Shown here: one piece after another, positions 53,685-62,932 of the stretch
How positions within the stretch are numbered: position 1 is the stretch's first letter
Layout: each line of letters begins with the position of its first letter
The notes under the pieces: model-generated
The model's input: the letters and a program-made list of their open reading frames with translations, nothing else
Told to the model about the DNA's origin: nothing
Database searches by the model: none
Assembly: GCF_020829495.1 (NCBI RefSeq)
Contig: NZ_JAIVFQ010000014.1
Coordinates: 1 to 64,000, forward strand
DNA from: Nostoc favosum CHAB5714
Lineage (GTDB): Bacteria; Cyanobacteriota; Cyanobacteriia; Cyanobacteriales; Nostocaceae
Direction of reading: 5' to 3'
DNA length: 64,000 nucleotides
Translations under genes and position numbers: made by a program

Positions 53685-54799
53685 TGATGATGGTGGTGGT
53701 GATGGTGATCTCCAGCGAGTTGGGGATTAACTGCCAAAGCTTGCTCTGACAACAACTCTGCAATATGAGCATCAGCCCATTGGGCCGCCATTGCCAAAAA
53801 TTCTGGATGATCGTTGACGCAAGCCATTTGCACGTAGTTCGTACCAGGATGCTGTTTCTCTAAAGCATGGATGATATGGTGTACATCCAATAAAGTTTCG
53901 TGGTTTTCTGTGGCAAAGCCAATTGGCATAAAAATTACCACTTTTGCACCCAGTTGAATCAGGTTATTTGCCGCTTGCTCTGCATTTGGCTGTGTCCAAT
54001 CAATTAGGGGCGTGTCATGATTGAGCCAACCCACCGAGATTAACGGATAGCGGTTAATCAACTTATCCCGAACTAAATCGTACATTGCTTCACTTTCGGC
54101 AATCCCAGAAGTAAAGCCTTTGGCTTTGTGGGGACAGCCGTGATTCATTAACACAATACCGATTTGAGAAGGTAGATAAGCTGCTGCTAATTCAGCAATT
54201 TTCTCCTCAACCAGATGAGCCATCAAATCGATGTAAGCTGGTTCGTTGAAGAAAGAAGGAATGTAACGCTGTGCTTTAACCCAGTGTTCCTCACCATCAG
54301 TCAACTCAACGAGAGCATTGTTAACTTGCTCGATCGCAATCCCACTGGTAAAGATAGAATCAACAACCAGCAGTGGGTAAATCAGCAACTTCTCGAAGCC
54401 TTGGTTTTTGATTTCTGCCAAGACTTGATTGGGTAGGAAAGGCGCGCAGAAGTTGAAAGCTTTGAAAACTTGAACCTTATCGCCCCATTTTTCTTGTAAA
54501 TTCTTCTCAATCCCAGCACGCTGCTGTTCAAAGATGGCATTGTGTGGGGAGATAAAATCGTGGTGTGTGTGTCCCCACTCGTGGCGGTCAAATAGCGCCA
54601 GAAGTTTTGCCAAAGGGGGATAAATCCAGGTTGGCACCGGTGCGAATTTTGCTGTCAGTAGATTTAAAGCCTGTTCGTTATAGTTGGCGAAATCTTCATA
54701 GCTTTCGACTTCGCCGTAGCCCATAAGCAGTACGGCTACACGGTCTTTACCTGATAGATGCTCGTGGGTGTGTTGTACTTTTTCCGGCGTGGCAACCAC
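53681..54799 (-). CDS. Ferrochelatase-like class II chelatase with natural poly-His tail
   Basis: The 372-residue protein begins with a His-bearing segment, then RVAVLLMGYGEVESYEDFAN. It keeps the two chelatase sites: His in VLMNHGCPHKAKG and Glu in GFATENHETLLDVHH, corresponding to the metal-binding His and Glu of HemH. The length is near 370 and no C-terminal chlorophyll-binding helix follows. Instead the tail is QLAGDHHHHHHHH. It may insert iron, or another metal, into a porphyrin or store metal. The exact substrate is not certain; it differs clearly from standard HemH. Confidence 0.6.
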   Translation of the reverse strand: MVATPEKVQHTHEHLSGKDRVAVLLMGYGEVESYEDFANYNEQALNLLTAKFAPVPTWIYPPLAKLLALFDRHEWGHTHHDFISPHNAIFEQQRAGIEKNLQEKWGDKVQVFKAFNFCAPFLPNQVLAEIKNQGFEKLLIYPLLVVDSIFTSGIAIEQVNNALVELTDGEEHWVKAQRYIPSFFNEPAYIDLMAHLVEEKIAELAAAYLPSQIGIVLMNHGCPHKAKGFTSGIAESEAMYDLVRDKLINRYPLISVGWLNHDTPLIDWTQPNAEQAANNLIQLGAKVVIFMPIGFATENHETLLDVHHIIHALEKQHPGTNYVQMACVNDHPEFLAMAAQWADAHIAELLSEQALAVNPQLAGDHHHHHHHH

Positions 54800-55857
54800 A
54801 ATGAGTTCCTCAATATAACCAGAGTGCAGAGAGATTTGGAGTTAGAGAATAGTTTACACATTTTCCCTACTAGTAACTTATTATCCCATCCAGGGGGATA
54901 GGAAAGCTAGGAAAACCAAAATAATACATCAAAAGACATACAAAACTTACGTAGGACATTGGGTATGGAAAATTGAACCAATGCCCCATCTCGTATGTCG
55001 CTCGAATAGCGAAAGCGGTCAGCCCCTTTGGGGAAGTCAAAAGTCACACATTCAAAAGTCAAACAGGAGTCAGAAGTCAGAATTTATAAAAGGTTTCATA
55101 TCAAAAGTACATTCATCCCTTCAAGTTATCTCCTGAGCTTTCCACTATTCTGACTCCTGAATTCTGACATTAATTTGGTGTAGCTTTTTGCTAAGGGACT
55201 TCCAAATAAAAAAATATCCCACTGTTCACAGTCAACAGTCAACAACTTCAAGCGGTTGTTTTTGTTTCTTGGAGTTCCCTAAATGCGTCTATCCAGATTT
55301 AAGTCTTCAACAATTCCCAACATCAAGTTGAGAGTTTCAAAATATTCTCTTAAAGGCGCAAAGCTTAACACACTTTTAAATAGATTAGGTTCAAATATAT
55401 TTATTATTTTCTACTGCTTCTTCAATGGCTATATATATCATGTCTTCAACAAAGAAAATATAAATATTTCTATTGGTTTTCTTGCAAAAGCTAACTATTT
55501 TATCCATTAAGCTAGTAGATAAAACATAGCGTGCTTCTATTAACATCAATAGTATAAAATGCATTAATGACTTGATTCTTTTTCTGAATTAACCTATTTT
55601 TATATAAAGCGCTAAAAACAGTTGAAAACAAAAATATAAAACTAATTATATAATAGATAAACATTTGATTAGCGAAATTAATTTAATATTATTTATCATC
55701 AAAACTAATAGTTTTTAAAACTAGTATTATTTGGGAAAAATCTGTGAAGAGGCTATAATTTACTCAGTAAAAACAAGGTAATAAATATAAAATATACTTG
55801 ATTTTTGAAAAAGCTCTGTACATCGGAAGAGTCAACAAATCAAAGGTAGTGTTAAAA
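54800..55857. other. Long AT-rich spacer
   Basis: About 1 kb without a convincing gene. Around 55000-55060 are fragments of short repeats (AGCGAAAGCGGTCAGCCCC). An open frame at 55283-55510 (75 aa) has a hydrophobic middle, but no start signal or family and biased AT-rich composition, so it is not called. The region 55520-55790 is very AT-rich. Confidence 0.45.
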
Positions 55858-56457
55858 ATGAGTATAATTATTTGCCCTGGAATCCATGAACCAGAGTTAA
55901 CTGAAAGCTTTAGAGTAGGATTGTTAGATATAGTTTCTAATAGCGCGATCGCTCCTAATGCCGCAAATATACTGGTTTATCCGGGTAAAGATTTTTTGGT
56001 TTTATCAGCATTTCATATTTTGCAGTTTTTGCGCGATAGCTTGACCGGCTCTTTAAAATCACCAATTATATTTATTAGCTTTAGTGCTGGCGTAGTCGGG
56101 GCAATAGGGGCAGCGCATTTGTGGCAACTCTTGGGTGGTCGTGTCAAAGCGTTTATTGCTATAGATGGATGGGGAGTACCACTACAGGGTAATTTCCCTA
56201 TTCATCGGATGAGTCATGATTATTTCACCCATTGGAGTTCTTGTTTGCTAGGTTGTGGGCAAAATAACTTTTATGCAGAGCCAGCAGTTGATCATTTGTC
56301 CATCTGGCGATGTCTAACGACAAGCCGCTCTGCGTCTACGCCCCAAACTGTACAAGGCTGCTGGGTAGATTCATCCATTGAAATTTCTCCACCCAAAGGT
56401 CGTCTGACAGCCACTGAATTTTTGCTTATGCTGTTAAAGCGCTATGAAGCAAATTAA
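55858..56457 (+). CDS. Alpha/beta hydrolase-like protein with a repeat insertion
   Basis: From ATG 55858 the 199-residue product begins MSIIICPGIHEPELTESFRV and has the nucleophile elbow FISFSAGVVGAIGAAH, then VKAFIAIDGWGVPL and YAEPAVDHLSIWR, where an Asp/His pair could complete the triad. Near residue 153, CLTTSRSASTP is encoded by a short dispersed repeat (56309-56343) inserted in frame; it separates IWR from QTVQGCWV. The homologous family is widespread in cyanobacteria; the substrate is unknown. Confidence 0.65.
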   Translation: MSIIICPGIHEPELTESFRVGLLDIVSNSAIAPNAANILVYPGKDFLVLSAFHILQFLRDSLTGSLKSPIIFISFSAGVVGAIGAAHLWQLLGGRVKAFIAIDGWGVPLQGNFPIHRMSHDYFTHWSSCLLGCGQNNFYAEPAVDHLSIWRCLTTSRSASTPQTVQGCWVDSSIEISPPKGRLTATEFLLMLLKRYEAN

Positions 56458-56553
56458 TCCGGACAATGGAGTAAGTAAACAGGAGTTAGGAGTTAGTCAT
56501 TAGTCATTAGTTCCCCGACTCCCCACTCCCTATCTACCTAAAGAAAGTATCTA

Positions 56554-57816
56554 ATGTTTCCAACTGAACCGACTGCTGTTAATAACGGGTTTAGCGCACT
56601 GCTAAAAAACCGTGGTTTTATGCTCCTGTGGATTGGGCAATTGGTGTCCCAGTTAGCAGATAAAGTCTTCTTCGTTTTAATGATTGCTCTGCTGGAGAAC
56701 TACTCACCGCTTCCTGGGTTGGCACAAAACTCGATGTATTCAACCTTGATGCTGTCGTTTACAGTACCAGCAATTTTGTTCGGCTCTGCCGGTGGTCTCT
56801 TTGTTGACCGCTTGCCAAAAAAGCTGATTATGATCGGCTCAGACATTGTGCGTGGACTGTTAACACTGTGTCTTCCCCTTTTGCCACGAGAATTCCTGAT
56901 TCTGTTAATTCTTACTTTTGCCATTTCCACGGTGACGCAATTTTTTGCACCAGCTGAACAAGCAGCCATTCCCTTGTTGGTGAAGCGAGAAAATTTGTTG
57001 GCAGCCAATGCGCTGTTTAGCAGCACAATGATGGGAGCTTTAATTGTTGGCTTTGCTATAGGAGAGCCGATTTTGAGTTTGGCGAAAACCTTGATGGGAG
57101 AACAATACGGTCAAGAGCTTGTAGTTGGTGGATTATACATATTATCGGCTGCGGTCATGCAGCCAATTAAGTTTAAAGAACACAAACCCCACCAAGAACA
57201 CCAGGCATCAAATCACCTTTGGGCTGAATTCACCGAAAGCCTGCGCTATCTCAAGAAAAACCCTTTGATCTTGAACGCCATGCTGCAACTTACAACTTTA
57301 TATTGTGTGTTTGCAGCCTTAACGGTGCTGACAATTCAATTAGCCGAGGAGTTTGGTTTAAAAGAAAAACAGTTTGGCTTTTTCTTGGCAGCAGCAGGCG
57401 TGGGTATGGTATTTGGTGCGGCGATTTTAGGCCACTGGGGTGATAAATTGCATCACAAACCCCTACCTTTAATTGGATTTTTGATAATTGCACTAGTTTT
57501 AGGAGTGTTCACTTTTACGCACAACTTATTACTGGCGCTAGGACTCTGTGCATTTTTGGGTGTAGGTGCTTCCCTAATTGGCGTACCCATGCAAACTTTA
57601 ATTCAACAGCAAACACCATCTACCATGCTCGGTAAAGTATTTGGCTTTCAAAATCATGCCGTTAACATCGCTCTGGCGTTACCTCTGGCCATTACTGGGC
57701 CATTAACTGATGCTCTGGGCTTGCGAACTGTGCTTGTAGCAATGAGTATTTTTGTCGTAGTTGTCGGTGTTTGGGCTTGGCAAAATACCCGCAAAGTCTT
57801 GCAAAACGTAATTTAA
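56554..57816 (+). CDS. MFS transporter
   Basis: The 420-residue protein has about 12 hydrophobic helices. The start GFSALLKNRGFMLLWIGQLV followed by SQLADKVFFVLMIALL is typical of MFS_3/enterobactin-exporter-like and lysophospholipid-transporter-like proteins. The loop between helices 2 and 3 reads GGLFVDRLPKKLIMIGSDIV, and GHWGDKLHHKPLPLIG marks the start of the second half. It probably exports small molecules or drugs; the substrate is unknown. It is monocistronic between the hydrolase and ilvB. Confidence 0.8.
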   Translation: MFPTEPTAVNNGFSALLKNRGFMLLWIGQLVSQLADKVFFVLMIALLENYSPLPGLAQNSMYSTLMLSFTVPAILFGSAGGLFVDRLPKKLIMIGSDIVRGLLTLCLPLLPREFLILLILTFAISTVTQFFAPAEQAAIPLLVKRENLLAANALFSSTMMGALIVGFAIGEPILSLAKTLMGEQYGQELVVGGLYILSAAVMQPIKFKEHKPHQEHQASNHLWAEFTESLRYLKKNPLILNAMLQLTTLYCVFAALTVLTIQLAEEFGLKEKQFGFFLAAAGVGMVFGAAILGHWGDKLHHKPLPLIGFLIIALVLGVFTFTHNLLLALGLCAFLGVGASLIGVPMQTLIQQQTPSTMLGKVFGFQNHAVNIALALPLAITGPLTDALGLRTVLVAMSIFVVVVGVWAWQNTRKVLQNVI

Positions 57817-57948
57817 CTAATGTAGGCTAATAGTCTAGCTTTATATTTAATATAAAAATTAATAAGATTTTGATTGAAGTTTTCAATTAAAATGAAATCT
57901 TAAATACAGAATTCAACATTAACTTTAGCTATAGTCTGAGGTTTGACC

Positions 57949-59862
57949 GTGCGTTCACAAAGTGTCTCCGCAGGAGAATCGCTTTCCCCAATTAGTCTCC
58001 CACAAACCGAGAATCACAAACAGTCTCGTACTTCTAGCCCCCCAGTCGTGCCCAAACGTGCATCTGGTGGTTTTGCTCTGCTTGACAGCCTTCATCGCCA
58101 CGGCGTTGATTATATTTTTGGTTATCCTGGTGGGGCAATTCTACCAATTTACGACGACCTGTATAAGGTGGAAGCAACTGGTGCTATTAAGCACATTCTC
58201 GTAAGACACGAACAAGGCGCAGCCCACGCCGCCGATGGTTACGCCCGTGCCACGGGTAAAGTAGGAGTATGCTTTGGCACTTCTGGCCCAGGAGCAACTA
58301 ACTTGGTAACCGGGATCGCCACCGCCTACATGGATTCAATCCCGATGATTGTAGTCACCGGACAGGTAGCGCGTCCGTCGATTGGTACAGATGCGTTTCA
58401 GGAAACCGATATTTACGGGATTACGCTACCGATCGTGAAGCACTCTTATGTAGTGCGCGATCCTAAAGATATGGCGCGAATTGTCGCCGAAGCCTTCCAC
58501 ATCGCTAGCAGTGGGCGTCCAGGGCCAGTTTTGATTGATGTCCCCAAAGATGTAGCTTTAGAAGAATTTGACTATGTGCCTGTAAAACCAGGTTCAGTGA
58601 AGTTACGCGGTTATCGCCCCACAGTGAAGGGAAATCCCCGGCAAATTAATGCCGCGATCCAGTTGATTACTGAAAGTCGCCGTCCTCTACTATATGTCGG
58701 TGGTGGTGCGATCGCAGCTAGCGCTCATGAAGAAATCAAACAACTAGCTGAATTATTCAACATCCCTGTCACCACAACCTTAATGGGGATCGGTGCATTT
58801 GACGAACATCATCCCCTAGCTTTGGGAATGTTGGGGATGCACGGCACTGCTTACGCTAACTTCGCCGTTAGTGATTGTGACTTGCTGATTTGCGTCGGCG
58901 CTAGATTTGACGATCGCGTTACAGGCAAGTTAGACGAATTCGCCTCCCGCGCCAAAGTAATTCACATCGACATCGATCCTGCAGAAGTCGGCAAAAACCG
59001 AGTTCCTGAAGTACCCATCGTCGGCGATGTGCGGAACGTGTTAGTAGACTTGTTGCGTCGATGCAAAGAAACAGGCGTTAAGGCTACCCCTAATCAAAAC
59101 CAAGAGTGGTTAAATTTAGTTAATCGTTGGCGCGAAGAGTATCCTCTCATCGTGCCGCAGCATCCCGACAGCATTTCACCCCAAGAAGTGATTGTAGAAG
59201 TCAGTCGCCAAGCACCCCAGGCTTTCTACACCACAGATGTCGGACAGCATCAAATGTGGGCAGCACAATTCCTCAAGAATGGCCCAAGGCGCTGGATTTC
59301 TAGTGCTGGTTTGGGAACGATGGGTTTTGGCTTACCTGCGGCTATGGGCGCTAAAGTAGCGTTTCCTGATGAAGAAGTCATCTGTATTAGCGGCGATGCT
59401 AGTTTCCAAATGTGTTTGCAAGAACTTGGTACACTTGCACAGTATGGTATAAATGTCAAGACAATAATTATCAATAACGGCTGGCAAGGGATGGTGCGCC
59501 AGTGGCAGCAAGCCTTCTATGGTGAGCGTTACTCATGCTCCAACATGGAAGTAGGGATGCCAGACGTAGAGTTATTGGCAAAAGCTTATGGGATTAAAGG
59601 CATGGTAATTAGCGATCGCAGTGAATTAAAAGATGCGATCGCCGAAATGCTAGCACACAAAGGCCCAGTGATTGTGAATGCCCACGTCACCAGAGACGAA
59701 AACTGCTATCCAATGGTAGCCCCTGGTAAGAGCAACGCTCAAATGGTCGGTTTGCAGAAGCAAGCGCCGAAAGTAGCAGCAGAGCCAGTGTATTGTAGCC
59801 ACTGCAATGCCAAAAATGCTCCTACTCACAACTTTTGCGCTGAGTGTGGGACGAAACTGTAA
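57949..59862 (+). CDS. ilvB: Acetolactate synthase large subunit with zinc-ribbon tail
   Basis: The enzyme has three domains: a PYR domain ([16 protein letters not shown] with the TPP Glu in [14 protein letters not shown]), a central FAD domain, and a PP domain with [14 protein letters not shown] ... [13 protein letters not shown] binding Mg-TPP. It condenses pyruvate for Val/Leu/Ile synthesis. GTG 57949 is the likely start; a TTG is two codons upstream. The N-terminus of about 40 residues is polar. Unusually, the C-terminus adds a zinc ribbon, [20 protein letters not shown] (about 615-634). The partner IlvN is not in the window. Confidence 0.9.
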   Translation: MRSQSVSAGESLSPISLPQTENHKQSRTSSPPVVPKRASGGFALLDSLHRHGVDYIFGYPGGAILPIYDDLYKVEATGAIKHILVRHEQGAAHAADGYARATGKVGVCFGTSGPGATNLVTGIATAYMDSIPMIVVTGQVARPSIGTDAFQETDIYGITLPIVKHSYVVRDPKDMARIVAEAFHIASSGRPGPVLIDVPKDVALEEFDYVPVKPGSVKLRGYRPTVKGNPRQINAAIQLITESRRPLLYVGGGAIAASAHEEIKQLAELFNIPVTTTLMGIGAFDEHHPLALGMLGMHGTAYANFAVSDCDLLICVGARFDDRVTGKLDEFASRAKVIHIDIDPAEVGKNRVPEVPIVGDVRNVLVDLLRRCKETGVKATPNQNQEWLNLVNRWREEYPLIVPQHPDSISPQEVIVEVSRQAPQAFYTTDVGQHQMWAAQFLKNGPRRWISSAGLGTMGFGLPAAMGAKVAFPDEEVICISGDASFQMCLQELGTLAQYGINVKTIIINNGWQGMVRQWQQAFYGERYSCSNMEVGMPDVELLAKAYGIKGMVISDRSELKDAIAEMLAHKGPVIVNAHVTRDENCYPMVAPGKSNAQMVGLQKQAPKVAAEPVYCSHCNAKNAPTHNFCAECGTKL

Positions 59863-60064
59863 CACTTTTTGATAATTCAGACTAGAGAGGTAGGGGAGAA
59901 AGATGCTGGAATTCCTCAGCAATCAAGGGTTTTACAGCAAATAAATTTATTGATGGGGTTCTCCCCCCTGCTCCTCGTCTTCCTTGACTTTAACCATAGC
60001 GTGGGCAAAGCTAGCTGTAGGCATCACTTAATTACGAATTACGAATTACGAATTACGAATTATT

Positions 60065-60235
60065 TTAATCTTCCTGATTGGGTTGAGCTAAAGAGATATT
60101 TCCTAAGTAATTCACTAAATCGCTTTGACTGGAGAAATCTAACAGCGCCTCAGCTAACTCTTCTAGTTGAGTAATGGATAATGTGCGAATCTGCTCTTGC
60201 ATCTCCGGCTCAATTGCATCAAACCGACGTGTTAA
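60065..60235 (-). pseudogene. DUF4351 domain remnant
   Basis: Leftward translation gives LTRRFDAIEPEMQEQIRTLS, then ITQLEELAEALLDFSSQSDL and VNYLGNISLAQPNQED with a stop at 60067-60065. This is the conserved C-terminal DUF4351 domain of Rpn/PD-(D/E)XK transposase-like proteins. A stop lies directly before it in DNA of a short dispersed repeat (60247-60266). The nuclease part is missing. Confidence 0.6.
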
Positions 60236-60246
60236 TTACGCCGAAT

Positions 60247-60266
60247 AGCCCGTCGTAGACATCGCC
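60247..60266. repeat. Short dispersed repeat AGCCCGTCGTAGACATCGCC
   Basis: The same 20-bp word or its complement occurs at 42603-42632, 47213-47232 and 61726-61745, and as a variant at 56309-56343. It cuts into four separate genes or gene remnants. Confidence 0.65.
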
Positions 60267-60287
60267 ACTATAAAATTCAGATGGATT

Positions 60288-60372
60288 AAACGTAGGTTGG
60301 GTTGAGGCTTTGCAAAACCCAACAACATAATCGATGTTGGGTTTCCTTACGTCAATCCAACTTACATTTAAT
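60288..60372. repeat. MITE-like palindrome CGTAGGTTGGGTTGAGG
   Basis: AACGTAGGTTGGGTTGAGG and AAACCCAACA face TGTTGGGTTT and TCAATCCAACTTACATTT, an imperfect palindrome of about 85 bp. The same words occur inside the elements at 26580-26760. Confidence 0.55.
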
Positions 60373-60419
60373 GCACAAATTTAGGCTTGACACCGCACTA
60401 GATTTATGCAAAAAGTGGA

Positions 60420-60857
60420 TTATTGCAGCACAGGAGTTGTGCTGTTACCGTTAGTTGACGCATTCGCAATTGCAGCTTGAGCAGGTTGACTGGCAAGAAC
60501 CGCTACAACTGGAGCAACTTTTGAACTAGATTGTTTATTTCTTTTTCCATTAGAACCGCCAGCTTTGGAATACTCTATACTGTTTCTGCCGTAGATAGTT
60601 GCAACTCCACTTAGCATTCGTTCAGACATTTCGGAGAGGGCTTTATCCATCTGGGTTACTGTCTTACGCGATTCTTCAAGATTGGACACAAGCGTGTTAT
60701 GAGCTTCTAACGTCGCACGGGTAGTGTTGATAAGGTGGTTGTAGGCTTCAATGGTTAATCCATGTCCTAAATCCAGATTTTCATCAAGGGATTTAAGCAA
60801 AGCGAGACGAAGTTGGGCTTTGTCAACAGCAGCAGAACCACGAGTTCTTAAAGACAT
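60420..60857 (-). CDS. Unidentified protein with coiled-coil middle (145 aa)
   Basis: The product begins MSLRTRGSAAVDKAQLRLAL. The middle (about 25-85) is helical with heptads (AYNHLINTTRATLEAHNTLV, ESRKTVTQMDKALSEMSERM) and the C-terminus is Ser/Ala/Asn-rich and disordered. A good ribosome binding site (AAAGGATA) precedes ATG 60857. No family is recognised. It may be a small structural or phage-like protein. It stands alone on the minus strand. Confidence 0.55.
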   Translation of the reverse strand: MSLRTRGSAAVDKAQLRLALLKSLDENLDLGHGLTIEAYNHLINTTRATLEAHNTLVSNLEESRKTVTQMDKALSEMSERMLSGVATIYGRNSIEYSKAGGSNGKRNKQSSSKVAPVVAVLASQPAQAAIANASTNGNSTTPVLQ

Positions 60858-61021
60858 GAGATATCCTTTTTTTTAATAATTCCTTTTTCAACATAGTGGA
60901 GTATCCTTTTGCCTGAGATGGGTAGTTTTGTGGATTTATTTCATTACAAGTTCAACGAAATAATTACGAGTTTGTCTGTATTTTTACTCATTTTTCAGAT
61001 CGATTTGTTGTTTGGGAATAA

Positions 61022-61771
61022 GTGCAATCAGCAAGAGTAATCGCTAAATCAACAAATGCGAACGCCGAATCAACAAATGCGATCGCTAAATCAACAAATG
61101 CGATCGCTAAATCAACAAATGCGATCGCCGAATCAACAAATGCGATCGCTGAATCAACAAATGCGATCGCTAAATCAACAAATGCGATCGCTAAATCAAC
61201 AAATGCGATCGCCGAATCAACAAATGCGAACGCCGAATCAACAAATGCGAACGCCGAATCAACAAATGCGAACGCCGAATCAACAAATGCGATCGCTGAC
61301 TACGAAATCGCCCTAACTGTTTACACCCGCAGCGCCTTTCCTGTCGATTGGGCAATGACGCAAATTAGTCTGGGGGAAGCTTACCGTAACAGAATATTAG
61401 AAGAACGAGCCGAGAATATTGAAAAGGCGATCGCTGCTTCTAGGGCTGCACTCGAAGTTTATACCAAGAGCGCCTTTCCGGAAAATTGGGCAATGGCGCA
61501 AAATAATCTGGGGGCTGCTTACAGTCAGAGAATATTAGGAGAACGAGCCGATAATCTTGAAGAAGCGATCGCTGCTTCTAGGGCTGCACTCGAAGTTAGA
61601 ACCCGCAGCGCCTTTCCCCAAAACAATGCAGAAACTTTGTTAAATCTCGGCAGGTTATACCAAGACGAAAAACAATTTGACTCAGCTTACAATACCTTTG
61701 TTTATGCCATTGCTACAGTCGGCGTAGCCCGTCGTAGACATCGCCTCTGGCGTATTCACAACACATATTGA
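61022..61771 (+). CDS. TPR protein whose N-terminus is a 21-bp repeat array
   Basis: A GTG at 61022 opens the frame. The first 95 residues are units such as STNAIAK and STNANAE encoded by the 21-bp array. From about residue 95, true TPR-like units of the tetratricopeptide/NB-ARC-associated type follow (ALTVYTRSAFPVDWAMTQIS, AALEVYTKSAFPENWAMAQN, LGAAYSQRI). The last 15 residues (VGVARRRHRLWRIHNTY) derive from a short dispersed repeat. Both ends have been replaced, so it is likely a remnant of a larger TPR protein. Confidence 0.5.
   Translation: MQSARVIAKSTNANAESTNAIAKSTNAIAKSTNAIAESTNAIAESTNAIAKSTNAIAKSTNAIAESTNANAESTNANAESTNANAESTNAIADYEIALTVYTRSAFPVDWAMTQISLGEAYRNRILEERAENIEKAIAASRAALEVYTKSAFPENWAMAQNNLGAAYSQRILGERADNLEEAIAASRAALEVRTRSAFPQNNAETLLNLGRLYQDEKQFDSAYNTFVYAIATVGVARRRHRLWRIHNTY
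61037..61288. repeat. 21-bp tandem repeat array based on GCGATCGC
   Basis: Twelve units of 21 bp (GCGATCGC + CTAAATCAACAAAT without overlap, variants GCGAACGCC) lie in frame with the TPR gene. Each perfect unit contains the HIP1 palindrome GCGATCGC. Confidence 0.8.
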
Positions 61772-61886
61772 TAAAATTAATCTACCGTTAGTACAAAAAC
61801 ATCCTCTTTATGCGTCGTTAACTTTAAGCATCATTGCTACCTTGATATTTATTGCTTTAGGTTGGCTGATTACCAAACGTAAATAA
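61745..61886 (+). pseudogene. C-terminal membrane-helix remnant
   Basis: In frame after the short repeat, the sequence reads GVFTTHIDKINLPLVQKHPL, then YASLTLSIIATLIFIALGWL and ITKRK with a stop at 61886. It looks like the last membrane helix of a larger protein. It lies directly behind the broken TPR gene and may be part of the same or a neighbouring disrupted gene. No family is recognised. Confidence 0.35.
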
Positions 61887-61907
61887 AGTAAATTTTTCGG
61901 AGAAACT

Positions 61908-62123
61908 ATGCAAATAAAAGACATGACGACAGAAGAGTTACAAAACTTGATCCGTAACACAGTAGATGAAATTTTAGATGAATACTTCGGCGATCCTGAT
62001 GAGGGAAACAAAGTTAAAGAGTCGTTCAAGCAAAGTTTATTAGAAAGACGCCAAAAACGGCTAGAGGGAAGACCTACTATTCCAGCATCGGAGGTGTATA
62101 AAAGGTATGGGATAGACCATTAA
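61908..62123 (+). CDS. Antitoxin of a RelE/ParE-type pair
   Basis: The 71-residue protein starts MQIKDMTTEELQNLIRNTVD, a helical acidic N-terminus (VDEILDEYFGDPDEG), followed by basic residues (LLERRQKRLEGRPTIPASEV). It abuts the toxin gene directly (stop at 62123, next ATG 62124). A good ribosome binding site (CGGAGAAA) precedes the ATG. Antitoxins of this type bind the toxin and repress the operon. Confidence 0.75.
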   Translation: MQIKDMTTEELQNLIRNTVDEILDEYFGDPDEGNKVKESFKQSLLERRQKRLEGRPTIPASEVYKRYGIDH

Positions 62124-62381
62124 ATGAGTTATTCTGTGAGTTTTGAACCAGAGTCTATAACTGATTTAGATAATCTGGCTCAGGTGGTGCGACTACGGAT
62201 TCTTAATAAGATTGAATGGTTAAGTATAAATTTTGAACAGATCACTCCTCTGCCTCTGACGGGAGAATGGTCAGGATTTTATAAGTTAAGAGTAGGAGAT
62301 TACCGAGTCATCTATGAATTTGATATAGATAATCAGTTAATCATCATTACTAAAGTTGGTCATCGTAGTGAAATTTATTAG
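62124..62381 (+). CDS. RelE/ParE-family toxin
   Basis: The 85-residue basic protein has the RelE fold pattern: MSYSVSFEPESITDLDNLAQ, then GEWSGFYKLRVGDYRVIYEF, DNQLIIITKVGHRSEIY. The conserved RVGDYRVIYE strand and terminal GHR-x-x-Y with catalytic-type Arg are intact. It is likely an mRNA interferase. Unlike the pair at 31160-31655, this one has no stop or frameshift and should be functional. Confidence 0.85.
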   Translation: MSYSVSFEPESITDLDNLAQVVRLRILNKIEWLSINFEQITPLPLTGEWSGFYKLRVGDYRVIYEFDIDNQLIIITKVGHRSEIY

Positions 62382-62565
62382 GCGTGACGGCTGGTAGACT
62401 TAATTAGTGGCATAGTCGAAATAGAACAAGTCGATCGGGTAGGCGTAGCCCATATCATCCTAGAGATAAGAAGTAAGTAGAGAAATGATAGAACTCTTGT
62501 AAAGACGGGATTATAGCAGTTTGCTGTTGAGTCCAATACAGCCTTCCCTACCTCTCACTTTAAAC

Positions 62566-62735
62566 TACGGTGGTGTACACAACACAAGTCATTCTGACCC
62601 CCTCTAACTCCCCCGATGCCTTGGGGGAGAACCGGATATTTCCCCCCAATGCATCGGGGAGATTAAGGGGGGTAAATCCAAGCCATTACCAAGATGTGTC
62701 TACACCGTAACCCTTTAGACTACGGTGTAGACAAG
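62566..62735. repeat. Dispersed palindromic element with ACTACGGTG ends
   Basis: CTACGGTG...GTACACA on the left pairs with TGTGTCTACACCGTA on the right, around a CCCCCTCTAACTCCCCC/GGGGGAGATTAAGGGG centre. TAACTACGGTGTAGACAC also occurs at 30808. There is no gene in 62382-62776. Confidence 0.45.
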
Positions 62736-62776
62736 TAATAAAAACCTTGATCGCTCAAGGTAACTTAACCGTTTTT

Positions 62777-62811
62777 ATACGCAGATGAATATACTCTCTG
62801 CGTATTTTTTA
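62777..62811 (+). terminator. Strong rho-independent hairpin
   Basis: ATACGCAGA (62777-62785) and TCTGCGTAT (62797-62805) form a 9-bp stem followed by T6. It would end rightward transcription coming from the toxin-antitoxin pair, before the TerB-like gene. Confidence 0.65.
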
Positions 62812-62932
62812 TGAAAAAAAGATTCATTCCAATGTATATTTCTGCATTCTTTTGGGAATCCTAAATTGAGGAAGCATTATAAACCACAAAATATGACTTC
62901 CTGAAATATCACCTAACTTTTAGAGGATAATT

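Noticed and set aside
53681..53712. Poly-His tail as a cloning-vector tag
   Set aside because: It has mixed CAC/CAT codons, is followed by a native dispersed repeat and sits in normal chromosomal context.
55283..55510. 75-codon frame in the AT-rich spacer
   Set aside because: No family, no ribosome binding site and composition like the surrounding DNA; kept only as a remark.
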